In this document: piece after piece, positions 39,387-48,781 of the stretch | Layout: every line of letters starts with the position of its first letter | Position numbering within the stretch: the first letter of the stretch is position 1 | From: Bacillus siamensis KCTC 13613 | Lineage (GTDB): Bacteria; Bacillota; Bacilli; Bacillales; Bacillaceae | Assembly (NCBI RefSeq): GCF_000262045.1 | Contig: NZ_AJVF01000040.1 | Coordinates: 219,135-283,134 of the forward strand | Length of the DNA: 64,000 bases | Direction: 5' to 3' | The notes under the pieces: model-generated | Database searches by the model: none | What the model saw: only the letters and a program-made list of their open reading frames with translations | What the model was told of the DNA's origin: nothing | Position numbers and translations under genes: made by a program

Positions 39387-39860
39387 TCATGTCAAATCTC
39401 TGTAATTTTGCTGGCGCAGCGCTTCATATACAAGAATCGCGGCAGTGTTGGACAGGTTTAATGATCTCACATGCTCGGTCATCGGAAGACGCAGGCAGCG
39501 GTCCATATTGTTTTCGATCAATTCTTTCGGAAGTCCGCTCGTTTCTCTGCCGAATACGAAGAAAAAGTCTTCCTCCGTATTTGAGTAGTCAAACGATGTA
39601 TGCGGCTTTTGCCCGAATTTTGTAATGAAGAAAAACTTTCCGTTCGCATATGCCTCAAATAATTCATCCAATGAATCATGATAAACGACGTTGACGAACT
39701 CCCAATAATCGAGTCCGGCGCGCTTCAGCATTTTATCATCGGTTGAGAATCCGAGCGGGCGGATCAAATGAAGCGTTGTGTCTGTTGCCGCACAAGTACG
39801 TGCGATATTTCCCGTATTGGCCGGGATTTCGGGTTGATATAAAACGACATGTAATGCCAC
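39387..39860 (-). CDS. trmL: tRNA (cytidine/uridine-2'-O)-methyltransferase TrmL (CspR)
   Basis: A SPOUT-fold methyltransferase of about 157 residues that 2'-O-methylates position 34 of leucine tRNAs using S-adenosylmethionine. The knot motifs are [16 protein letters not shown] and [19 protein letters not shown] at 39860 (reading [20 protein letters not shown]) has AGAGGTG 6 nt upstream; the frame also holds a GTG at 39869 with poor spacing. It is a single gene. Confidence 0.92.
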   Translation of the reverse strand: MALHVVLYQPEIPANTGNIARTCAATDTTLHLIRPLGFSTDDKMLKRAGLDYWEFVNVVYHDSLDELFEAYANGKFFFITKFGQKPHTSFDYSNTEEDFFFVFGRETSGLPKELIENNMDRCLRLPMTEHVRSLNLSNTAAILVYEALRQQNYRDLT

Positions 39861-39905
39861 GATGTTCACCTCTGTTTTTTATTCCGCCCACCATTATATC
39901 ATTAA

Positions 39906-40817
39906 TTACTCTTTTGTCGTATCATCCGTAATATGAAAAAACGCATATCTGATGGAAGGAGTATATGCCGTTGAATCCTCATATGACCAATATCTCATTC
40001 TGCTGTCATATGTTTGGGCATTGACGAGCGGCATATTGCTTTTATCTTTTGCGACCACGATCGTCGTATGGTTAAAACGGCCGTCACCTTCAAAATCATA
40101 GCAAATCACATCTCCGGGCATAAGCTCCTCGGCGCTTGACACCTGCACCGCGCGAAGCCCGGCCTTGGATTGGGCTAGATACATCTTCATGGAATGCGCG
40201 ACCGTCCAGCTGTAGCTCCATGAGCTTTCCTTCATCCACCAGCCTGAGCCTCTGTTCGGATGCCCCCGCATCGGCGCTTTTCCGGCATGTAAACATTGGG
40301 AAATAAAATTTGTGCAGTTGTCGCCGAAATTTTTATAAGCAGGATTTCGTTTATTCCAAAACTTTTCCGCGTACTGAACGGCAGCCAGACGGTCGTATTG
40401 AAATGCCCGCCCGAAATCTTCCCGTTCACTCCGCTCATATTCGATTACGCTGTTTCCGTCAGAAAATCCGGCCGGTTTTTTCTTTATTTCCCGATCTTTA
40501 ATCAGCAGCTGGTCATAGAGAAAAGCATTCCGTTCCTCAATCTGCTCTTCTAAATAAAGATGCCCGTCCTGCTCCTTGCACAAATATTCGAAATGAATGG
40601 TGTACATGACGCATAACGTGCCGTCATCCTCAAGACTGCTTTTGACAATGACGGCTTTCGCTTTCGCTTTAACGATGTCAACTTTCCGTTTTTCAAACAG
40701 CTCTTTTTTTCTCGTCAGGACCTCAAGATCGCCGGCCTGCCCATTGTGCCTCATCTCGGTTCCGTTGACTAAATAATGAAGCCGGGCCTCCGCTAAGTCT
40801 TCAATAATATACTTCAA
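39906..40817 (-). CDS. yhbB: YhbB, putative amidase-domain protein
   Basis: A protein of about 303 residues. The N-terminal half is helical with no known fold. The C-terminal half is the putative amidase_6 domain (about 155-300; YAEKFWNKRNPAYKNFGDNC with Cys, then GWWMKE, HFDGDGRFNHTTI-like GDGRFNHTTIVV with His), a papain-like fold with Cys-His. No signal peptide is seen. TTG at 40817 follows GGTGGGTGG; the GTG at 40856 lies in the queG terminator. The role is unknown; in the family it is linked to cell wall or sporulation. Confidence 0.75.
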   Translation of the reverse strand: MKYIIEDLAEARLHYLVNGTEMRHNGQAGDLEVLTRKKELFEKRKVDIVKAKAKAVIVKSSLEDDGTLCVMYTIHFEYLCKEQDGHLYLEEQIEERNAFLYDQLLIKDREIKKKPAGFSDGNSVIEYERSEREDFGRAFQYDRLAAVQYAEKFWNKRNPAYKNFGDNCTNFISQCLHAGKAPMRGHPNRGSGWWMKESSWSYSWTVAHSMKMYLAQSKAGLRAVQVSSAEELMPGDVICYDFEGDGRFNHTTIVVAKDKSNMPLVNAQTYDSRMRYWSYEDSTAYTPSIRYAFFHITDDTTKE

Positions 40818-40848
40818 GCGCTCCACCCACCATACTGTTTTATAAAGA

Positions 40849-40882
40849 AAAAACACTTGAACTCACGCCAAGTGCTTTTTCT
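40849..40882 (-). terminator. Terminator of queG
   Basis: Stem AAAGCACTTG/CAAGTGTTTT with T6 on the minus strand. It covers the frame-open region ahead of yhbB. Confidence 0.75.
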
Positions 40883-40893
40883 CTATACATATG

Positions 40894-42054
40894 TCAGGAC
40901 CGGCCGGTTTTAGTCTTATCAGAAACCGAAAGCAGCTCCAGCCCCTTTTCTATTTCCTGTATGGCTTCCTCATCCTGCTCCTTGTGAAGCGCTTTTTCTA
41001 ATTCCTTCGCATATTCCGGATCACCGATTTTTCCGATGGCCCAGGCGGCCGTCCCCCTGATGACGGGGCGCGGGTCTTGGTGCATCAAAGCCGTCAATTC
41101 GGGAAGAGAAGAAGCATCTTTGAAATGAGCCAATGCTAAAATAGCATTTCGCTGAATCGGCTTCTTGCCGCGCCATGAACCGGATACATGTCCGAATTTT
41201 TCTTTGAATTCCCGGTTGCTTATGGTCAGAAGCGGCTTTAACAGCGGCTTGGCGATTTCCGGATCGGGCTCCATCTGCGGGTGAAGATGAAAATCTTTCC
41301 CCTTATTAATCGGGCAGACCGTCTGGCACGTGTCGCAGCCGTACAGGCGGTTTCCGATTTTCGTACGGAATTCATCCGGCAAAAACCCCTTTGTCTGGGT
41401 CAGGAATGAAATACAGCGCTGGGCATTAAGCTGCCCGGGATTAACGAGCGCGCCGGTCGGGCACGCGTCTAAACATTTTGTGCACGAACCGCACATATCT
41501 TCAATCGGCACATCCGGTTCAAAGGGCAGATTGGTGATCATCTCAGCCAGATAGACGTAAGAACCGTATTCAGGCGTGGTGATCATGCAGTTTTTGGCGC
41601 TGAAACCGATTCCCGCCCGTTCCGCCACGGCCCTGTCGGACAATTCTCCCGTATCCACCATTGACTTCGTGCGGATATCCTCATGTTTGCTTTGGAGAAA
41701 ATTCTCCAGCAGATCAAGCTTTTCGCGCAGCACGTCATGATAATCCTTCCCCCAGGAAGCTCTGCAAAAAATGCCGCGCCGGCCGTCCCTCGTGCTCCTC
41801 GGCGCATCTTTCATTTTGGAAGGATAGGCAAGGGCGATGGCGACGATCGATTTGGCTTTCGGCAGAAGCAAAGACGGAGTGACCCGTTTTTCAATATCCG
41901 GCTCTTCAAACCCGGATAAATAGCCGAGTGATTCCTGAAGAATCAGCCGGTCCCGCAGACTGTCAAACGTATCAGCCGTCGTAAACCCGATTTTGTCGAC
42001 TCCGATGCTTTTGGCGTATTCGATTAATTCCTCTTTCAGTTTATGAATATTCAT
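40894..42054 (-). CDS. queG: Epoxyqueuosine reductase QueG
   Basis: A 386-residue enzyme (YhbA) for the last step of queuosine synthesis in tRNA, reducing epoxyqueuosine with cobalamin and two [4Fe-4S] clusters. The ferredoxin-like motifs are CGSCTKCLDACPTGAL and CDTCQTVCPINK. A C-terminal HEAT-like repeat (about 300-370) binds tRNA. The ATG at 42054 gives the B. subtilis length, with AAGGAGG upstream. Confidence 0.95.
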   Translation of the reverse strand: MNIHKLKEELIEYAKSIGVDKIGFTTADTFDSLRDRLILQESLGYLSGFEEPDIEKRVTPSLLLPKAKSIVAIALAYPSKMKDAPRSTRDGRRGIFCRASWGKDYHDVLREKLDLLENFLQSKHEDIRTKSMVDTGELSDRAVAERAGIGFSAKNCMITTPEYGSYVYLAEMITNLPFEPDVPIEDMCGSCTKCLDACPTGALVNPGQLNAQRCISFLTQTKGFLPDEFRTKIGNRLYGCDTCQTVCPINKGKDFHLHPQMEPDPEIAKPLLKPLLTISNREFKEKFGHVSGSWRGKKPIQRNAILALAHFKDASSLPELTALMHQDPRPVIRGTAAWAIGKIGDPEYAKELEKALHKEQDEEAIQEIEKGLELLSVSDKTKTGRS

Positions 42055-42138
42055 TTTTTGCACAGCCTCCTTTCTTTGTGATCAGGCTCCCGCACGGGTA
42101 TAATAGAGTTTTACCATCCCGAAATGGAGTGAACACAA

Positions 42139-42762
42139 TTGAACATCAGTTTAGATCCTCTTATTGCTGAACGGGTGCCGGGGATCAAAGCGGCAGCCGT
42201 ATTATATGAACAGATTGAAGTCGGGCCTGCCCCGCAAATGCTGAAAGGCCGCCTCCGTTTATTTCAAGAATCGCTTTACTTTGATTATGCTGACGGCGGC
42301 ATAGATGAACAGCCTTTTGTGAAAGAATGGGCACGTATGATGGAACAGCTCAGTCCCGCCTTTTCAGGACAAAAAACGCCGATGGAGCTTATGCTCGGCG
42401 ATATTTCCCGGGAACGATTCATCGAAAGTGTGAATTCAGCCCATGATACCATACTTTTTTTCTCCTTGAAATATTCATTGCCCATCATGGCGTATGACGC
42501 CGCACAGATGGATGAACCGATTTCAATCACAATCGGTGAAAAAGAACACGTACTGGCTTTCTCCGACTCTGGCGGCATTTTCGGCGGCCTCACCGGACAA
42601 ATCAACACCCGCCCTGTAACAACCGGCACAAAGAACATGCTGCAGCTGATCTTTTTCCCGCCTTCAATTCATGCCGACGCGGCAGATGAGCTGTTAACAT
42701 CCTTAACCAAAATGTTTGAACAAATTCACGGAGGCACACATACCGTCTCTTGGCTTTCATAA
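42139..42762 (+). CDS. yhzB: YhzB, B3/B4-domain protein
   Basis: A 207-residue protein that resembles the B3/B4 fold of phenylalanyl-tRNA synthetase beta subunits by general look and place; the match is tentative. No catalytic site is seen. The start is TTG with GGAGTGA upstream. The gene is divergent from queG and ends at its own terminator (42764-42790). Confidence 0.65.
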   Translation: MNISLDPLIAERVPGIKAAAVLYEQIEVGPAPQMLKGRLRLFQESLYFDYADGGIDEQPFVKEWARMMEQLSPAFSGQKTPMELMLGDISRERFIESVNSAHDTILFFSLKYSLPIMAYDAAQMDEPISITIGEKEHVLAFSDSGGIFGGLTGQINTRPVTTGTKNMLQLIFFPPSIHADAADELLTSLTKMFEQIHGGTHTVSWLS

Positions 42763-42763
42763 A

Positions 42764-42790
42764 AAGACACGCCTTCCGTGTCTTTTTTCA
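42764..42790 (+). terminator. Terminator of yhzB
   Basis: Stem AAAGACACG/CGTGTCTTT with T6 on the plus strand. Confidence 0.8.
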
Positions 42791-42793
42791 CAT

Positions 42794-42842
42794 AAAAAAA
42801 CGCAATACTTCGTTTATCAGAGAAACGAAACACTGCGTTAAT
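42794..42842 (-). terminator. Terminator of the single tRNA-Gly gene
   Basis: On the minus strand a long imperfect stem (AACGCA-GTGTTTCGTTT with AACGAAGTATTGCGTT) and T7, ending about 10 bases after the tRNA. Confidence 0.75.
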
Positions 42843-42852
42843 AACGTATGTA

Positions 42853-42926
42853 TGGAGCGGGTGATGAGAATCGAACTCACGACATCAGCTTGGAAGGCTG
42901 AGGTTTTACCACTAAACTACACCCGC
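42853..42926 (-). tRNA. tRNA-Gly (anticodon TCC), CCA encoded
   Basis: Cloverleaf folds from GCGGGTG to CACCCGC T CCA; anticodon loop CTTCCAA gives TCC, TpsiC arm GAGTTCGATTCTC. It stands alone between yhzB and the HTH gene, with its own promoter and terminator. Confidence 0.95.
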
Positions 42927-42966
42927 ATCAAAATGCTTTTTTGTCAGCACCGATTTGATGTTTCTA

Positions 42967-42995
42967 ATATTACATGCATATTTTTTTTTCGTCAA
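42967..42995 (-). promoter_or_regulatory. Promoter of tRNA-Gly(TCC)
   Basis: -35 TTGACG (42990-42995), 17-bp A-rich spacer and -10 TAATAT (42967-42972), about 40 bases upstream of the tRNA. Confidence 0.75.
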
Positions 42996-43053
42996 GGGAA
43001 TGTTAAAAAATTTGTCGAAAAAAATTCTTTTTTTGTCCACATGTTAAGTTAGG

Positions 43054-43082
43054 TTTACATTTTGTTAAGAATACCATACAAT
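43054..43082 (+). promoter_or_regulatory. Promoter of the HTH/membrane-protein gene pair
   Basis: -35 TTTACA (43054-43059), 17-bp spacer and -10 TACAAT (43077-43082) on the plus strand. Confidence 0.7.
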
Positions 43083-43113
43083 ATAAAAAAGAAGAAAACT
43101 TGAGGTACGCCTG

Positions 43114-43338
43114 ATGATGAAAAATAAAGTAAAAGAGCTGAGAGCCAGATTCGGCTATTCTCAGGAAACGCTCGGAAAAGAAGCCGGAGCCACCAGACAG
43201 ACGATTGCGGCGATTGAAAAAGGAGATTATGTGCCATCACTCTTATTGGCGCTTAATATCTGCCGGGCTTTCTCCCTGCCGATGGAGGAAGTATTCTGGC
43301 TGGAGGAAGTATTCTGGCTGGAGGAGGAGAAAAAATGA
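43114..43338 (+). CDS. Small Xre/Cro-type helix-turn-helix regulator
   Basis: A 74-residue single HTH_3 domain (VKELRARFGYSQETLGKEAG and TRQTIAAIEKGDYVPSLLLA) with a short acidic tail. The tail reads EEVFWLEEVFWLEEE because an 18-bp segment is duplicated near 43285-43320. GAGG lies 8 nt before the ATG. It overlaps the next gene by 4 nt (ATGA). Such YgzD-like regulator/membrane-protein pairs are common in Bacillus; the role is unknown. Confidence 0.85.
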   Translation: MMKNKVKELRARFGYSQETLGKEAGATRQTIAAIEKGDYVPSLLLALNICRAFSLPMEEVFWLEEVFWLEEEKK

Positions 43339-43802
43339 GTTTAAAAAGAAAAGCGTGTTTTCACCTTGCACTCTACGGATTGGCCTGCTGGACGCTTATT
43401 TCCATTATGGAAGCAGTGCCGCGTATCGCTCAGTTTTTCCAGACGGAGGGGAGCGGTTCATTTGAGCTGAACATCACGCCGTTTCTGCTGTTTACCGTTT
43501 GTGCCGTATTATATATCTATACTGAAAAGAAAAAACGGAACGGCAAAAAGCACAGGCTTGTGCCCGATGAATTTGAGGAACAGGATGAAAGAGAACGGAT
43601 GATGACGGCTAAAGCCTGCCGTTCCTCGTATATTGCCGTTTACTTCTCATTGCCGGCCGCAGCCGTACTGCTTTTGTTTTATCCGCTGATTCAGCCGCAT
43701 CTTCCCTTTTTTCCGATTCTTTTGATTTTCATTCTGATGATGATTCAGCATTTGGCTTATGTTTTCACGTTCCATAAGCACGGCAAAAACTCCGGTTCAT
43801 GA
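43335..43802 (+). CDS. Four-helix membrane protein coupled to the HTH regulator
   Basis: A 155-residue protein with helices at about 8-27, 43-62, 95-115 and 122-142 and a charged cytoplasmic loop EFEEQDERERMMTAKA between the second and third. The loop motif E-QDER is typical of DUF2178/DUF3796-like partners of small HTH proteins. It overlaps the HTH gene (ATGA) and so is translated with it. It may sense a membrane signal and control the HTH protein. I recognise no exact name. Confidence 0.75.
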   Translation: MSLKRKACFHLALYGLACWTLISIMEAVPRIAQFFQTEGSGSFELNITPFLLFTVCAVLYIYTEKKKRNGKKHRLVPDEFEEQDERERMMTAKACRSSYIAVYFSLPAAAVLLLFYPLIQPHLPFFPILLIFILMMIQHLAYVFTFHKHGKNSGS

Positions 43803-43822
43803 CAGATCCGGAGTTTTTTATG
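43788..43822 (+). terminator. Terminator between the HTH pair and rpsNB
   Basis: Stem ACTCCGG/CCGGAGT with T6 on the plus strand; the left arm is in the last codons of the membrane protein gene. Confidence 0.7.
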
Positions 43823-44092
43823 TTACCAGCTCGCTTTTTTCACTCCGGGAACCCGGCCTTTATGGGCCAGCTCCCTGAACGCGATTCTGGACAGTTTAAA
43901 TTTTCTCATATATCCGCGGGGCCGTCCCGTCACCGTACAGCGGTTATGAAGTCTGGCCGGAGCAGAATCACGCGGCAGTTTGCTCAGCGCTTCCCAGTCT
44001 CCTTTTGCCTTTAATTCTCTTCTGATGTCCGCATATTGTTCAACAAGCTTCTGCCGCTTGAGCTCTTTGATCACTTTTGATTTTTTAGCCAT
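43823..44092 (-). CDS. rpsNB: Zinc-independent ribosomal protein S14 paralog
   Basis: An 89-residue S14 of the type without zinc ribbon (YhzA). It lacks the two CxxC pairs of RpsN and has a single Cys in [16 protein letters not shown]. It replaces zinc-binding S14 in the 30S subunit when zinc is scarce, which frees zinc. A Zur box lies 15-35 bases upstream, in line with known Zur control of this gene. Confidence 0.95.
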   Translation of the reverse strand: MAKKSKVIKELKRQKLVEQYADIRRELKAKGDWEALSKLPRDSAPARLHNRCTVTGRPRGYMRKFKLSRIAFRELAHKGRVPGVKKASW

Positions 44093-44107
44093 TCCAGCAC
44101 TCCTTTT

Positions 44108-44128
44108 AAATCGTAATAATTACGTTTT
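44108..44128 (-). promoter_or_regulatory. Zur box upstream of rpsNB
   Basis: Plus-strand AAATCGTAATAATTACG followed by TTTT. The core TCGTAATAATTACG is a near-perfect match to the B. subtilis Zur operator (TCGTAATnATTACGA). Confidence 0.9.
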
Positions 44129-44169
44129 ATATCGTATCATCCATATGTTTATAAAGCAAGCTTCCGGCA

Positions 44170-44205
44170 TAAAGAAAACGGGCCCCCGCTAAGCCCGCTT
44201 ATTCA
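44170..44205 (-). terminator. Terminator overlapping the 3' end of the lipoprotein gene
   Basis: On the minus strand GCGGGCTTAGCGGGGGCCCG then TTTTCTTT; the hairpin begins within the last codons of the gene. Confidence 0.55.
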
Positions 44206-44788
44206 GCTTTACATAATAGAGTAATACGTCAGAATGGCTGATCAGCATCTTTTTATCTCGTGACATATGGACATGCTTTCCTGAATCTTTCACACTCGCG
44301 CCGATCAAAACTGGTTTTCCATAAGTCACTGACTCGGCAGAGGAGATAAACACGGATGATGCTCTGTCATCTCCCTGATTTCGGGTAAAAACAGCGTCTG
44401 CAGAGACTTTCCCGCCGTCATCGACGATACCGAAACGAACTTTGTCTTTTTCCTTCTTCCCTTTGTCTTCTCGGTCCGTGTAAAAGATGAATTGCAATTC
44501 TTTTGGTTTAGTTGCATCGCCGCTATAATCTGATTCAAGCGGCCCTGCTTTATCCGTCAGTTTTCCGTTTTGATAATGCTCAATATACATCTGTGCGGCC
44601 GCCAAGTCTTTTGTGACACCGGTCACTGCTGCCGCTCCGCTTTCTGACGAGGCAATTTCCATTCTGTATTTCTCTGTCTTTGATAAATCAGCTTCTTTTA
44701 TCTGCATGCCGCTGGAATGTCCGCATGCCGTTAATCCAGCCAGCAGACAGCACGCTGCCGCCCATTTGAATACCTTCAGAAAAAACAC
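44189..44788 (-). CDS. Lipoprotein of unknown function downstream of ssuD
   Basis: A protein of up to 199 residues with lipobox LTAC (Cys22 of the frame) and an extracellular domain rich in Lys, Asp and Ser. No family is recognised. The frame starts with GTG at 44788 directly at AGAG; a CTG three codons later, with AGAGGTG 6 nt upstream, would give a more typical lipoprotein signal (MKVFKWAAACCLLAGLTAC). The true start is thus open. It is on the same strand as ssuD, 49 bases downstream, so it may extend the ssu operon. It lies at the place of B. subtilis ygaN. Confidence 0.7.
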   Translation of the reverse strand: MFFLKVFKWAAACCLLAGLTACGHSSGMQIKEADLSKTEKYRMEIASSESGAAAVTGVTKDLAAAQMYIEHYQNGKLTDKAGPLESDYSGDATKPKELQFIFYTDREDKGKKEKDKVRFGIVDDGGKVSADAVFTRNQGDDRASSVFISSAESVTYGKPVLIGASVKDSGKHVHMSRDKKMLISHSDVLLYYVKLNKRA

Positions 44789-44837
44789 CTCTTTTTGATG
44801 ATTGTATCATTATCAGAAAAAAGAGGCATTTGTTTAT

Positions 44838-45974
44838 TCAGACTGTCGCTTTGTTCCCTCTTGCAAAATGGTCGTTGCCCATTGCTTCGCCCAGTCTGCG
44901 CTCAAGCTTTTTCGTCCGCTCGTTTTGAAACGGCAAAAGCGGAAACACGAGTTCAGCCAGATAATAAGCTTCTTCAAGATGCGGGTAGCCTGAAAAGATA
45001 AACGACTCAATGCCGAGTGCCCGGTACTCTAAAATTCGATCGGCGACGGTCTGGGGATCACCGACAAGCGCCGTGCCCGCTCCGCCTCTGACCAGCCCGA
45101 TGCCGGCCCAGAGATTCGGGCTGATCTCAAGCTTCGTCCGGTCGCCGTTATGAAGATCGGCCATCCGTTTTTGTCCTGAAGAATCAGCACGCCGGAGTGC
45201 AGCCTGCGCTTTCGCAATCGTCTCTTCGTCTAAATGGCTGATTAATCGTTCTGCCGCTTTCCATGCCTCTTCCTCAGTCTCCCGGACAATCACGTGAAGC
45301 CTGATGCCAAAGCGCATTGTCCTTCCTTCTTGGGCAGCCTGTTTTTTGACGGTTTCAATCTTTTCTTTTACCTGTTCCGGCGGCTCCCCCCATGTTAAAT
45401 ACACATCTGTATGTTTCGCCGCAGCCTCAATTCCCGCCTGTGATGAACCGCCGAAATATAATGGCGGATGCGGAGCCTGTTTTGGCGGAAACAGCAAATT
45501 GCTGTTTTCCACTTTGACATGATCCCCTTCATATGTCACCGTTTCTCCCCGCATGAGTCCGCGCCATACGGTCAAAAATTCTTCAGTCGCCTTATAGCGC
45601 TCATCGTGGCTGATAAACATCCCGTCTCCCGCCAGCTCATAAGGATCTCCGCCCGCTACGACATTTACGAGCAGACGGCCGTCTGACAGCCGATCCATTG
45701 TCGATGCCATTCTCGCGGCGACAGATGGCTGCATCAGTCCCGGACGGACCGCCACTAAAAATTTTAAATCTTTCGTTTCACCCACTAAAGCCGCAGCCGT
45801 CAGCCATGGGTCTTCACATGATCTCCCCGTCGGCAGCAGAACCCCCGTATACCCGAGTCTGTCTGCCGCCTGTGCCACTTGCTTAAAATAAAGATGATCG
45901 GCGGTTCTTCCTCCCGTTTGCGTCCCTAGATACCGTCCGTCTCCGTGCGTCGGAATAAACCATAGAATCTCCAT
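44838..45974 (-). CDS. ssuD: FMNH2-dependent alkanesulfonate monooxygenase SsuD
   Basis: A 378-residue bacterial-luciferase-family monooxygenase that splits alkanesulfonates to aldehyde and sulfite with FMNH2 and oxygen. The start [34 protein letters not shown] and NVVAGGDP are typical. The ATG at 45974 follows AAAGGAGAG; the longer frame to 46010 overlaps ssuC. It is the last enzyme gene of ssuBACD. Confidence 0.96.
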   Translation of the reverse strand: MEILWFIPTHGDGRYLGTQTGGRTADHLYFKQVAQAADRLGYTGVLLPTGRSCEDPWLTAAALVGETKDLKFLVAVRPGLMQPSVAARMASTMDRLSDGRLLVNVVAGGDPYELAGDGMFISHDERYKATEEFLTVWRGLMRGETVTYEGDHVKVENSNLLFPPKQAPHPPLYFGGSSQAGIEAAAKHTDVYLTWGEPPEQVKEKIETVKKQAAQEGRTMRFGIRLHVIVRETEEEAWKAAERLISHLDEETIAKAQAALRRADSSGQKRMADLHNGDRTKLEISPNLWAGIGLVRGGAGTALVGDPQTVADRILEYRALGIESFIFSGYPHLEEAYYLAELVFPLLPFQNERTKKLERRLGEAMGNDHFARGNKATV

Positions 45975-45999
45975 ATGAATCTCTCCTTTTTTAAATAGG

Positions 46000-46833
46000 C
46001 TACCCTTCATAACTGTTCCGCCATTTTAATAGTTTCCGTTCGAGCATTCTGACCAATGCATCTGTCAGCTTGCCGACAGCCGCAAAAATGATAATGCCGA
46101 CAAACACCTTATTTGTCTGTGAAAATTGTCTCGCATCCATAATCATATAGCCGACGCCCGCGCTCGATCCCATCAGTTCCGCCACCACAAGGCCGAGCCA
46201 CGCAATACCGAGAGAGAGCCGGATGCCGAGCAGGATATTCGGCAGAGACGCCGGAAGAATCAATTTCGCCATCTGCTGATACCAGTTAAATTCCAGCACC
46301 CGGGCGACATCAAACAGCTTTGCGTCCACGCTGCGGATTCCGAGAAACGTATTAATGTATACAGGGAAAAAAGCCCCCAATGCGATCAGCAGAATTTTTG
46401 ATGTCTCATCAAATCCGAACCACAAAATAAACAGCGGGGTCACCGCTAAGTGCGGAACCGTCCTGAGCATTTGCAGAGACGGATCGAGATACGCTTCCGT
46501 CCGTTTTGAGAACCCGACCAGCAGCCCGAAAACAAGCCCGAGGCCCGCACCCAGCAGAAATCCGGCGGCCGCCCGATATAAGCTGATCTCTAAATGGCCC
46601 CAAAGCTCGCCTGACAGAAGAAGTTCCTGAAAAGTCTGTAAAATGACGACAGGTGACGGGAGCACCGTTGCCGAGACGATGCCCAGACTTGCGATAAACT
46701 GCCATACCGCGATAACCGCAGCCGGGAGTACAACCCCTTTCATCCATTGGTATGAATACCGTCGGGACTTTGCCGCAGCTTTCTTTTCTGATTGGCTCAA
46801 TGTGCCGGGAGCCGTTGATGCTTCTGCTTTCAT
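46000..46833 (-). CDS. ssuC: Alkanesulfonate ABC transporter permease SsuC
   Basis: A 277-residue BPD-type permease with six helices. The EAA loop is [30 protein letters not shown]. It forms the membrane channel of the sulfonate importer with SsuA and SsuB. Its ATG overlaps the ssuA stop by one base (TAATG). Confidence 0.95.
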   Translation of the reverse strand: MKAEASTAPGTLSQSEKKAAAKSRRYSYQWMKGVVLPAAVIAVWQFIASLGIVSATVLPSPVVILQTFQELLLSGELWGHLEISLYRAAAGFLLGAGLGLVFGLLVGFSKRTEAYLDPSLQMLRTVPHLAVTPLFILWFGFDETSKILLIALGAFFPVYINTFLGIRSVDAKLFDVARVLEFNWYQQMAKLILPASLPNILLGIRLSLGIAWLGLVVAELMGSSAGVGYMIMDARQFSQTNKVFVGIIIFAAVGKLTDALVRMLERKLLKWRNSYEG

Positions 46834-47822
46834 TATTTGCCGCCCTCCGTTTCAAGCGCCTTTTTGATAAATGAATTGTCGACAACGTCTTTTACATTGA
46901 TTTTCTTATGAATCGCTTTTGTTTGATATTGAAAATCAGCGGTTTTCTGCTGGGCTTTGACAATATCATCATTAATCGGTTGATTAAGAGGCTCTGTATT
47001 GTTGAGCACGTTTCTGACGACTGAGGGATCAAGATTTTTGATTTTCGCATATAAAGAGACAGCTTCCTCTTTGTGTTCCTTTTGCCATGTGACTGCTTTA
47101 TTGAACACTTTCAGAAAACGGACAACCTCATCCGGGTGCTCCTTGGAAAATCCGGTCCTGACTAACGTAAAACCCGGAGAATATAAATCCGTGCTCTCTC
47201 CGTTCGCTAATATTTCCGCCCCGTGCTGCAGCGTTTCAATCGACAAATACGGCTCCCAAATCGACCATGCATCAACTGATTTGTTTTCAAAAGCGGAAAC
47301 CGCCTCATCAGGCTGAAGCTGAATGATGGTGACGTCATCGGCGGAAAGGCCGGCTTTATCCAAAGCTTTATAAAGAAAATCAAAGCCGCTGCTGCCTTTG
47401 GCTACGGCGATTTTTTTCCCTTTCAACTCTTTCAGACTCTTAATTCCGCTGTCCTTGTTTACGAGAATGCCGTTTGCTTTTAACCCGTCTTGGGACAGCC
47501 CGATCTCTTTAAAATCAATTCCTGCCGCCTGGCCGGAAATGACCGGTGAATTGCCGACCTGGGAAAAATCAAGCTTATCGGCGGCAAGACCTTCGAATTG
47601 CGGGGGACCGCTTTGGAATTCGACCCATTTTACCTTTATTCCGTCTTTTTTGAAGGCTTCTTCAAACCAGCCTTTTTCCTTGGCAATGAGAAGCGGGCTT
47701 AAACTCTGCTGGATGCCGATCCGGATTTCTTTCACCGTTTTCCCGCTCCCGCCTGCTCCGTCGGCACTGCATCCGGCTAACATCATGACTGCTGCGACTA
47801 AAAGAATGATGGTTTTTTTCAC
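46833..47822 (-). CDS. ssuA: Alkanesulfonate-binding lipoprotein SsuA
   Basis: A 329-residue substrate-binding protein (NMT1/SsuA type) with lipobox MLAGC (Cys18). IGIQQSLSPLLIAKEKGWFE and VAKGSSGFDFLYKAL are the ligand-site segments. It captures aliphatic sulfonates outside the membrane. The start is GTG with AAAGGA upstream. Confidence 0.95.
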   Translation of the reverse strand: MKKTIILLVAAVMMLAGCSADGAGGSGKTVKEIRIGIQQSLSPLLIAKEKGWFEEAFKKDGIKVKWVEFQSGPPQFEGLAADKLDFSQVGNSPVISGQAAGIDFKEIGLSQDGLKANGILVNKDSGIKSLKELKGKKIAVAKGSSGFDFLYKALDKAGLSADDVTIIQLQPDEAVSAFENKSVDAWSIWEPYLSIETLQHGAEILANGESTDLYSPGFTLVRTGFSKEHPDEVVRFLKVFNKAVTWQKEHKEEAVSLYAKIKNLDPSVVRNVLNNTEPLNQPINDDIVKAQQKTADFQYQTKAIHKKINVKDVVDNSFIKKALETEGGK

Positions 47823-47837
47823 TTTGCTTCGTCCTTT

Positions 47838-48605
47838 CTATATCCCTGATCCATCCGCAAACCGGAGATCTTCCGTTTTCTCAAATTCAGCAAGCACCTT
47901 CTGCCGGACGGCCTGAAAATCAGCTGACGTCCGATTGCGCGGATGCGGAAGCTGAATCGGCACCAGACTGTGCAGCCGGCCGGGCTTTGCCCTGAGAATT
48001 GCCAGCTTATCGCCTAAATAGACAGATTCGTCAATATCATGCGTAACCAGAATCATCGTCGTTTTTTTCTCGCGCCATATATCAAGCAGCACATCCTGCA
48101 AGTGTTTTCTCGTAAAAGCGTCAAGCGCTCCGAACGGTTCATCCAAAAGCAGCACCTCGGGCTCACGCAACAGGGCTCTGGCGATGGCGACCCGCTGCGA
48201 CATGCCGCCAGATAATTCGCGCGGATAAGCGTCTTCCGCTCCCTGCAGCCTGACAACCTCAATCAGATCTTCCACTTTTTGACGAACGGCCGGGTCGTTT
48301 ATATTGAGATCGGCAGCGATGTTTTGTTTCACCGTCAGCCAGGGAAACAGCCGGTGCTCCTGAAAGATAAATCCCTGCCGGATGCCCGGTCCCGACACAT
48401 TGCGGCCGTTTATTTCGACAGAGCCTTTATAATCGGTATCAAGCCCGGCAATCAATTTTAAAAGCGTGCTTTTTCCGCAGCCGCTCGGCCCGATGACAGT
48501 CAAAAATTCTCCTGATGCAATTGACAGTTCAATATCATTCAGCACCGGTGTTTTCCGTCCTTCATGCTCAAACGCTTTTTCTTGTATGCTGATGGTTACA
48601 GCCAT
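47838..48605 (-). CDS. ssuB: Alkanesulfonate ABC transporter ATPase SsuB
   Basis: A 255-residue importer ATPase. Walker A is [13 protein letters not shown] (about 38-50), signature [15 protein letters not shown] and Walker [13 protein letters not shown]. It drives uptake through SsuC. It is the first gene of ssuBACD, behind the sulfur-type promoter and leader terminator at 48648-48763. Confidence 0.95.
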   Translation of the reverse strand: MAVTISIQEKAFEHEGRKTPVLNDIELSIASGEFLTVIGPSGCGKSTLLKLIAGLDTDYKGSVEINGRNVSGPGIRQGFIFQEHRLFPWLTVKQNIAADLNINDPAVRQKVEDLIEVVRLQGAEDAYPRELSGGMSQRVAIARALLREPEVLLLDEPFGALDAFTRKHLQDVLLDIWREKKTTMILVTHDIDESVYLGDKLAILRAKPGRLHSLVPIQLPHPRNRTSADFQAVRQKVLAEFEKTEDLRFADGSGI

Positions 48606-48647
48606 CTGTCTTTTCCCCTCTCTTCCTGCCGCATGCGATCGAAAAAC

Positions 48648-48763
48648 AAAAAGGCCCCCATCTCCGTTGCTTGTAGAGATGAGAGCCTTCGGCGGTCCGA
48701 TCAGCTGCCCGTTTGTTTTTAAATTTGAATATCATGTTAATTCAAATTATTCCAACTTGTCAA
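48648..48763 (-). promoter_or_regulatory. ssu promoter and leader terminator
   Basis: -35 TTGACA (48758-48763), 18-bp spacer, -10 TAACAT (48734-48739). The leader carries GCTGATCGGACCGCCGAAGG (48687-48706) running into a terminator (stem GGCTCTCATCT/AGATGGGGGCC, 48650-48689, then TTTTTG). The B. subtilis ssu operon is known to be controlled both at initiation and at termination. The same design occurs at 49791-49888 and 57362-57470. Confidence 0.88.
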
Positions 48764-48781
48764 CTGTTTTTTGTAAGAATT

